NCBI GenBank assembly: GCA_036250195.1
Contig: JAVHZZ010000003.1
Coordinates: forward strand, 40,583,835 to 40,647,834
Reading direction: 5' to 3'
From: Mixophyes australis
Lineage: Eukaryota > Chordata > Amphibia > Anura > Limnodynastidae
DNA length: 64,000 nucleotides
The position numbers were made by a program, and so were the translations under genes. The stretch's first letter is position 1. The number at the start of each line of letters is the position of its first letter. Below the pieces are notes generated by a model. That model was not told the DNA's origin. It saw only the letters and a list, made by a program, of their open reading frames with translations, and searched no databases. Shown here in pieces: positions 57,359 to 64,000 of this stretch.

Positions 57359-58282
57359 TTGGAAATAATTACTGCATGTAGAATGCACCTGTGTTAGTTA
57401 TCTAAAATGATGGGAAATAAATACTGCATGTAGAGTGCACCTGTGTTAGTTATATGGAATGATGAGAAACAATTACTATATATAGAATGCTCTTGTTTTA
57501 GTTATATAGAATGATTGGAAATAATTACTGCGTGTAGAATGCACCTGTGTTCTTTATATAGCATGATGGGAAATAATAAATGTATTTAGAATGCACCTAT
57601 GCTAGTTATATAGATTGATGGAAAATAATTACTGCATGTAAATTGTACCTGTTTTAATTATATAGAATGATGGAAAGTAATTACTGCAGGTAGAATGCAC
57701 CTGTATTAGTTATATGGAAATATGGGAAATAATTAATGCAGGTAGAGTGCATCTGTGTTATTTATATAGAATAATGGGAAATAATAACTGTATGTATAAT
57801 GCACATGTGCTAGTTATATAAAATGATGTAAAATAATGAATGCACCTGAGCTAGTTATATAGAATGATGGGAAATAAATACTGTATGTAGAATGCACCTG
57901 TGTTAGTTATATAGAATGATGGGAAATAAATACCGTATGTAGAATGCACTTGTGCTAGTTATATAGAATGATGGGAAATAATTACTGTATGTAGTATGCA
58001 TCTGCGCTATGTACATAGAATGATGAAAAATATTTCCCGCATGTAGAGTACACCTGTGTTATTTATATAGAATGTTGGGATATAATAACTGTACGTAGAA
58101 TGATCCTGTGCTAGTTATATAGAATGATGGGAAATGATTGCTGCATGTATAATGCATCTGTGTTACTTATATGGAATGATAGGAAAATATTCCTGCATGT
58201 ACAATACACCTGTGTTAGTTATATAAAATGATGGGAAATAATTACTGTACATAGAATGCACCTGTGTTACTTATATAGAATA
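57359..58282 (+). repeat. 52-bp minisatellite, block 6
   Basis: About 18 units ending at the 3' tail of the minus-strand LINE. Confidence 0.95.
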
Positions 58283-58353
58283 ATAATAATCATCATCATA
58301 ATTTATTTATATGGCGCCAGTAAATTCCGCAGCGCTTTACAATTAGGAACAAA

Positions 58354-59281
58354 CAGTGCTTTTTTTCCCATAGAACGCTGGGAACGGCGTTCCGGGACCT
58401 TTTTTTTTTGTTTGCGGCGGCTTCTCCGCCGGCCTTTAACAATAAAAAGTAAAAAAAATAAACAAATACCATCTCTCCGGCGCGGCTGCGCTCTCCTCCC
58501 TTCTCTATTTGCTAGGACTGTCGGGCGTGACGTCATCACGCACTTCGCGCCCGGCATTCATTCACGGAGGTGTGAGGAGCATATTCAACACAAGAAGAGG
58601 AGCGCCGCACCAGAAATGAAAGCTAATAAGAAGTGAAGAGGAGAAAGGAGGCAATAGAAAGCAAGGTAAGTTAAAGGAAAAATGGGGGGCCGTTTAAAAG
58701 AAAGTGTGCAAAAAAATAAATGGTGATTTTTTTTTTTAAAAAGGTCAGCATGATGGTGGGGGGAAGGGGAAAGGGGGTTCGGTATAAAAATTAGTAGGGC
58801 CCGGGTCACAGCATAAAAACTCAAGGGGGACCAAAAAATTAGTAAGGGCACTGGCATTGGCACAGGATGAAACCTGAAGGGGGACATAAAAATTATTAGG
58901 GGCACTGGCACAGGATGACACCTGAAGGGGGACATAAAAATTATTAGGGGCACTGGCACAGGATGACACCTGAAGGGGGACATAAAAATTATTAGGGGCA
59001 CTGGCACAGGATGACACCTGAAGGGGGGCATAAAAATTATTAGGGGCACTGGCACAGGATGACACCTGAAGGGGGACATAAATATTATTAGGGGCACTGG
59101 CACAGAATGAAGACTGAAGGGGGGCATAAAAATTATTATTAGTGTTTGGAATTTACTATGAACATTTGCCTGAAATACAATACATTAAAGGTATGTTTAG
59201 ACATGAATATATAATTTTTTTTCATAAAATATTAACAAGATGTGAGTTCCACCACCTTTTTTTTTTACAAAAAAATCACTG
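58354..59281. mobile_element. Nonautonomous hAT element inside the LINE 3'UTR
   Basis: Ends CAGTGCTTTTTTTCCC and the inverse of ACAAAAAAATCACTG, flanked by GGAACAAA on both sides (58346-58353 and 59282-59289), a perfect 8-bp duplication. It interrupts the LINE tail between 'gtttgttcc' and 'aattgtaaagcg'. It includes a GC-rich leader and a 48-bp tandem repeat; there is no transposase. Confidence 0.9.
58855..59130. repeat. 48-bp tandem repeat in the hAT element
   Basis: Five to six copies of 'cctgaagggggacataaaaa' + 'ttattaggggcactggcaca' + 'ggatgaca'. The minus-strand 180-codon frame here is a repeat by-product. Confidence 0.95.
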
Positions 59282-59616
59282 GGAACAAACATTAATAAAA
59301 CAATACTGGGTAATACATACAGTCAGAGGTAAGAGGGCCCTGCTTGCAAGCTTACAATCTATGGGGCAGTGGGAGTTTGAAACACAAGGGTACGTGCTTG
59401 CATATTGGACCAGCTAGAATACAAAGGTAAAAAGTATTGACTGTACTGTGTGATCAGTCACGCAGCAATGTTGGTCAGAGGGTTGTTGTCTTGTGTTAGA
59501 TGTGTAGAGGGTGGTAATAGGGTAACCTAGGGAGATTTAGATGCTGGTTGAGGAATATCATAAGCTTGTCTGAAGAGGTGGGTTTTCAGAGAAGGTTTGA
59601 AGACTGGAGGAAAGTC

Positions 59617-62500
59617 TTATTTTGTGTGGGAGGAAATTCCACAAAGTGGGTGCAGCCCGAAAAAGTCCTGTAACCGGGAATGGGAGGATGTGATCAGAGC
59701 GGAAGAGAGACGCAGATCTTGTGCAGAACAGAGGTGTCTCGTTGGGAGATATTTTGAGACAAGTGAAGAGATGTATGTCGGTGCAATTTTGTTGATGGCC
59801 TTGTATATTAGTAAAAAAGTTTTATATTGTATTCGTTGAAAAATAGGCAACCAATGTAGAGACTGACAGAGTGACTCAGCAGAGGAAGAACTGTTTGCAA
59901 GGAACAACAATCTAGCCGCTGCGTGCAAAATAGATTGTAGGGGTCCAAGTCTGATTTTCGGAAGACCATTAATGAAGGAATTGCAATAGTCAATGCGGTA
60001 GATGATGAGTGCATGATTTAAGGATTTTGCGGTGTCTTGTGTGAGATATGTGAGTATTCTGGAAATGGTCTTAAGATGTATGTAACATGATTTAGATATA
60101 GAGTTGATGTGGGGAGCAATGGATAGTTCTGAGTCAAGGATTACACCTAGGCAGCGAGCTTGCGGGGTGGGATTTATGGTCATGTTATCAACAAAAATAT
60201 AAATGTCAGGCAGGATATTTCAATTTTTGGGTGGGAATTATTAATTCTGCTTTTGAAAGATTGAGTTTGCGAGTTGGCGAGAAGACATCCAAGATGAAAT
60301 GGCAGAAAGACAGTCAGTAACGTGAACAACACAGATGGTGAAAGATCAGGAGAGGATGAATAGATTTGTGTGTCATCCGCATAGAGATGATATTGAAAAT
60401 CTAAAGGAGCTTATTAGTTTTCCAAGAGAAGTGGTGTAGATAGAGAATAGCTGAGGACCTAGGAGTGAGCCTTGTGGTACTGCAACTGATAAAGGAAGCA
60501 AAGCAGAGGTGGATCCAGACAAATTAGCACTGAAAGAGCGATTAGATAGGTATGATGAGAACGAGGATAGGACAGTGCCTTCAAGACCTAGGGATTGTAG
60601 CGTTTGTATGAGGAGACAGTGGTCAACAGTGTCAAATGCAGTAGAGAGATCCAGGAGAATTAAAATAATGGCCTTCAGTTTTTGCTGTGATCAAATCATT
60701 GACAACCTTGGTCAGTGCAGTCTCTGTGGAGTGTTGGGAGCGAAAGCCTGACTGAAGAGAATCCAGTAGGTTGTTTGCTGTAAGAAAATTTGTGAGGTGA
60801 GTGTAGACTATTCTGTCAAGAGGCTTGGAGGGGCATGGGAGCTGGGAGATGGGGCGGTAATTTGAGAGAGATTGGATCAGAATTTAGGTTTAGGAGTAAT
60901 CACTGCATGCTTGAATAGTGATGGAAAAATACCAGTAGAAAGAGATAGATTACAGATTTTAGTTAGAGGTGGAATGAGCACAGGAGACAGGGACCAACCA
61001 ATTTGTGAGGGTATGGGATCAAGAGGATAGGAGGTAGAGTAGGAAGATGAGAAGAGAGTAGAAACTTTATCTTCATTTGTGGGATAAAATGAAGTGAGCG
61101 TGTCAGAGGGTGCTACAAAGAAATTGAGATGATGATTGTCAAGGGAGATACCATTTCAAGTTTGGTCTTATCTATTTTATCCTTGAAATAGGAAGCAAGA
61201 TCCCGGGCACTGATGGTAGTTGGAGGATTTGGGGTGGGAGGATTCAGAAGAGATTTAAATGTGTTAAAGAGGTGTTTGGGGTTAGAAGCCTGAGAATAGA
61301 TGAGAGATTGAAAGTAGGTTTGTTTAGCAGTGTCCAGAGCATTTCTATAGGAGTGGTAGATATCAGTATATGTGATGAAATCATTAGAGGTACAAGATTT
61401 ACTCCAGTGATGTTCTGCTTTATGAGAAAGTTTTTTTGGAGAAAGAGTTTGTGTTACTTTAGTGTGCCACGGCTGGCAACAAAGTCTAAGCGGAGTATGT
61501 ATAGTCGCTAGAACCACTTGATCAAGGGCAGTTGCTAGGGTTTGTTGAAAATGAGGTTCTGCCCTATCAGGCGATTAGAATGTAGAAATTGGGCAGAGGA
61601 GGTGCTGAAGAGAGAGGAAAAACATTTGAAAATCAATAGCGTTTGTATTCCTGCGGTTGTGAGGAGGCTTGGAGGAGTTTGACACTGGGGAGATTAAAGA
61701 ACTGGGGGTGAGCGAGTAGGTAAAAAGGTGATGATCAGAGAGGATGAAAGGAGTCTTAAGGAAATGAGAAACTGAGCATAGTCTAGAGAAAACAAGATCA
61801 AGACAGTGGCCATCCTGATGAGTAGCGGATTCAGTCCACTGGGAGAGGTCAACTGAGGATGTTAGAGAGAGAAGTTTGGAAGCAGCATTGGAACGTGGAT
61901 TAGCAATAGGGATATTGAACTCACCCATGATGACGGTGGGGACGTCCAAAGATAGAAAGTGAGGGAGCCATGCAGAGAAGTGTTCAAGAAATTGTTGGTG
62001 TGGTCCAGGGGGGCGATAGATGACAGCAACACACATAGAGAATGGGTTAAAAATCCTAACGGTATGTACTTCAAAAGAAGTGAACGTGAGCGATGGGACA
62101 TTTCGTAGAACTGTGAGCGTGCACTGTGGGGAGAGAAGTAGTCCAACCCCCACTCCTTGTCTGCCTCCGGGTCTGGGGGTGTGGGTGAAATGGAGACCAC
62201 CATGTGAAAGGGCTGCAGGTGAGGCAGTGTATGATTGCGTGAGCCATGTTTCTGTTATTGCCTGAAGGTTGAGGGTGTTTGAGAGGAAGAGATCATGAAT
62301 GGAGGTAAGTTTGTTACAAACAGAGCGTGCATTCCAAAGGGCACAGTTAAAGGACTTTGGAAGAAGGGGGAGACAGGTGATGCATTTGAGGTTTGCTGGA
62401 TTTCTGTAGCGTTCAGATATATGTGTGTGGGAGAATTGAGGGGGACCTGGATTAGGTGTTACATCACCAGCTAAAAGAAGCACTGGACAAAGAAAGATAG
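59617..62500 (-). pseudogene. LINE endonuclease-reverse transcriptase, copy B, broken
   Basis: From the 5' side: MLLLAGDVTPNPGP, a 2A-like signature (62483-62442), and an endonuclease domain in one frame to 61575 (RSVCNKLTSIHDLFLS, ITETWL, HGGLHFTHT, AVIYRPPGP, MGEFNIP, SDHHLFTYS). The catalytic Asp of GDFN is Glu here. A linker follows with RNALDTAKQTYFQSL and SARDLASYFKDKIDK (61517-61113). Then come [19 protein letters not shown] (about 60480-60425), an intact YADD (60383-60372), LGVILDSELSI and the C-terminal block to 59617 (TYISSLVSKYLP). Several frames and stops separate the parts. The upstream frame with a hydrophobic leader lies at 62727-62464. Confidence 0.9.
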
Positions 62501-63425
62501 GAAAGATGATTGTAAGAAGTGTGTCCTTTAAGTTTCTGGCGACAGGGTGAGGCTGTTATATCTATTGAATATAAATAGGACAACAGTTCATGAGTGTTAA
62601 GTAGAGTTGAGTGAAGTAATGAAGGGGCAATGTGGACAGAGGTGTGTGTTGCAGGATGGGTGAGGGATGATATAGTCCTAAATATAATGCCATGAAAGGT
62701 GAGTAAGAAAAATAATTTGGCAAACATTTGGATTTATGCGTAAAATGGCAAAAAATTAGGGAATTAAAAGAATTATCTAGTTGCAATGTCCTGTGTAATC
62801 AGAGAAGTAGTGCAGAGTGAGGCTGCAGTATATGTAGTTTATTCCTGGATGTCTGGATGACATGGAGTAATGATGTGGGGAGCCATGTGGGGAAGTGGGT
62901 GGAAGTGTTGAATGGAGAATAATAAAGAACAGGTGATGTAGTAGCTGAGTTATTGCATGGTCATGAGAAAGGTGAGTGGTTCAAACTCAGTTTAATTTCT
63001 TCCTACTTGTGATGGGAGACAAAGCTTTGAGTAGAATTGAAAGTACAATGATGAGATAGAGGACTGAAACAGCTGTAGCATGGGTAGGAAGTGGTTGAGC
63101 AAGTAGCACAGCAGACTGGTTAAACAGAGGGGATGTTGCAGGGAAAATAAACTGACAGATAAAACAAACTTTCATTAGCTGAGTATAAAATAAGAGCAGA
63201 GTCCAAAACAGTATTCTTGTGGTGAAGCTTGTAGCCAGGGAGAGATGGAAACATCAGGAGTAGAATATGGAGTTTCAGGTGAATACTGACTGTTGTCCTT
63301 CTGTAGCCGTGGTAATAGACCGAATGTTCTTCTCTGTTTCCTCCTGTTTAACTTCGGTATAACTCCGAATTATGGTATTTAATTTTTTTTGCACTTATAA
63401 CTATACACTTAGAGCTATACACACT

Positions 63426-64000
63426 AACTACAATGTTGGGAAATAATTACTGTATGTAGAATGCACCTGTGCTAGTTGTATAGAATGATGGGGAATAATA
63501 ACTGCATGTGGAATGCACCTTTGTCAGTTATAAAGAATGATGGGAAATAATAACTGCATGTAGAATGCACCTGTGTTAGTTATATATAATGATGAAACAT
63601 AAATACTGTATGTAGAATGCACCTGTTTTAGTTATATAGAATGATTACAAATAATTACTGCATGTAGAATGCACCTGTGTTATTTATATAGAATGATGGA
63701 AAATAATTACTATATATAGAATGCACATGTGTTTCTTATATAGAATGATGGGAAATATTTACTGTAAATAGAATGCGCCTGTATTACTTATATAGAATGA
63801 TGGGAAATAATTACTGCAGGTAGAAAGCACATGTGGTAACTATATTGAATGATGGGAAATAATAACAGCATGTAGAATGAACCTGTGATATTTATATAGA
63901 ATGATGGGAAATAATTACTGCAGATATAATGCACTTGTGTTAGTTATATAAAATGATGGTAAATAAATACTGTATGTAGAGTGCACCTGTGCTAGTTACA
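63426..64000 (+). repeat. 52-bp minisatellite, block 7 (to window end)
   Basis: About eleven units continue to the last base, so the array extends beyond the window. Confidence 0.96.

Larger units (their letters stand above)
58283..63425 (-). mobile_element. L2/CR1-like LINE, copy B, near full length
   Basis: On the minus strand it starts near 63425, carries endonuclease and reverse transcriptase domains, and ends with 'aattgtaaagcgctgcgg', 'ggcgccatataaataaatta' and a (GAT/TAT)n tail at 58283. Both sides are 52-bp array. Its 3'UTR is interrupted by a hAT element (58354-59281). It matches copy A (22680-24932) in the endonuclease half. Confidence 0.9.

Noticed and set aside
54784..58282. CRISPR-like regularly spaced repeat
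   Set aside because: Units are contiguous, with no unique spacers, in a vertebrate genome. This is a plain tandem minisatellite.
58585..59127. 180-codon minus-strand frame
   Set aside because: It derives from the 48-bp tandem repeat within a hAT element.

Overview
The window is nuclear DNA of an anuran amphibian, or a close relative. It is AT-rich, almost free of coding sequence and packed with transposable elements of types common in frog genomes: Harbinger-type palindromic MITEs, hAT and Tc1 elements, L2/CR1-like LINEs, Penelope-like elements and tRNA-type SINEs. Only two host genes are visible, one terminal exon each. The last coding exon of ldah (lipid droplet-associated hydrolase) lies on the + strand at 6699-6875. 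The last coding exon of gdf7 (BMP12, TGF-beta superfamily) lies on the - strand at 41369-42282. They face each other tail to tail about 34.5 kb apart. This is the same neighbourhood and orientation as LDAH and GDF7 in mammals, and it is the main reason for calling gdf7 rather than gdf6.

Layout: 1-6698 holds ldah upstream/intronic DNA with a minisatellite, an LTR-like element with 63-bp internal repeats, hAT MITEs and a Tc1/mariner relic. 6876-13800 is intergenic DNA with several palindromic MITEs. 13979-19403 is a broken palindrome of Penelope-like sequence, with oppositely oriented reverse transcriptase pieces, a hammerhead-ribozyme-like motif, and a 2.5-kb LTR-like insertion carrying about fifteen 85-bp repeats. 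21130-25350 holds decayed LINEs. 25823-26803 is a hAT element with a perfect 8-bp target duplication. 26812-41368 is sparse DNA with SINEs, MITEs and Penelope/hAT pieces. From about 42391 to the window end a 52-bp tandem repeat runs through what should be the gdf7 intron. It is decayed next to the exon, well conserved from about 47.7 kb on, and broken up by a Tc1 element, a hAT relic, LTR-like elements, hAT MITEs and a near-full-length L2-like LINE.

The most interesting structures are: (1) this 52-bp array of more than 21 kb, starting about 110 bp from the gdf7 splice acceptor and serving as a target for many transposons; (2) the hammerhead-like motif and split reverse transcriptase of the Penelope palindrome; (3) a palindromic MITE whose arms match the ZNF143/THAP11 recognition motif, and a second MITE family with inverted CCAAT boxes; (4) 2A-like DxxxNPGP signatures in the LINEs. 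The gdf7 first exon and the earlier ldah exons were not found and are probably outside the window. All copy and motif statements come from reading by eye; no alignment or database search was run.
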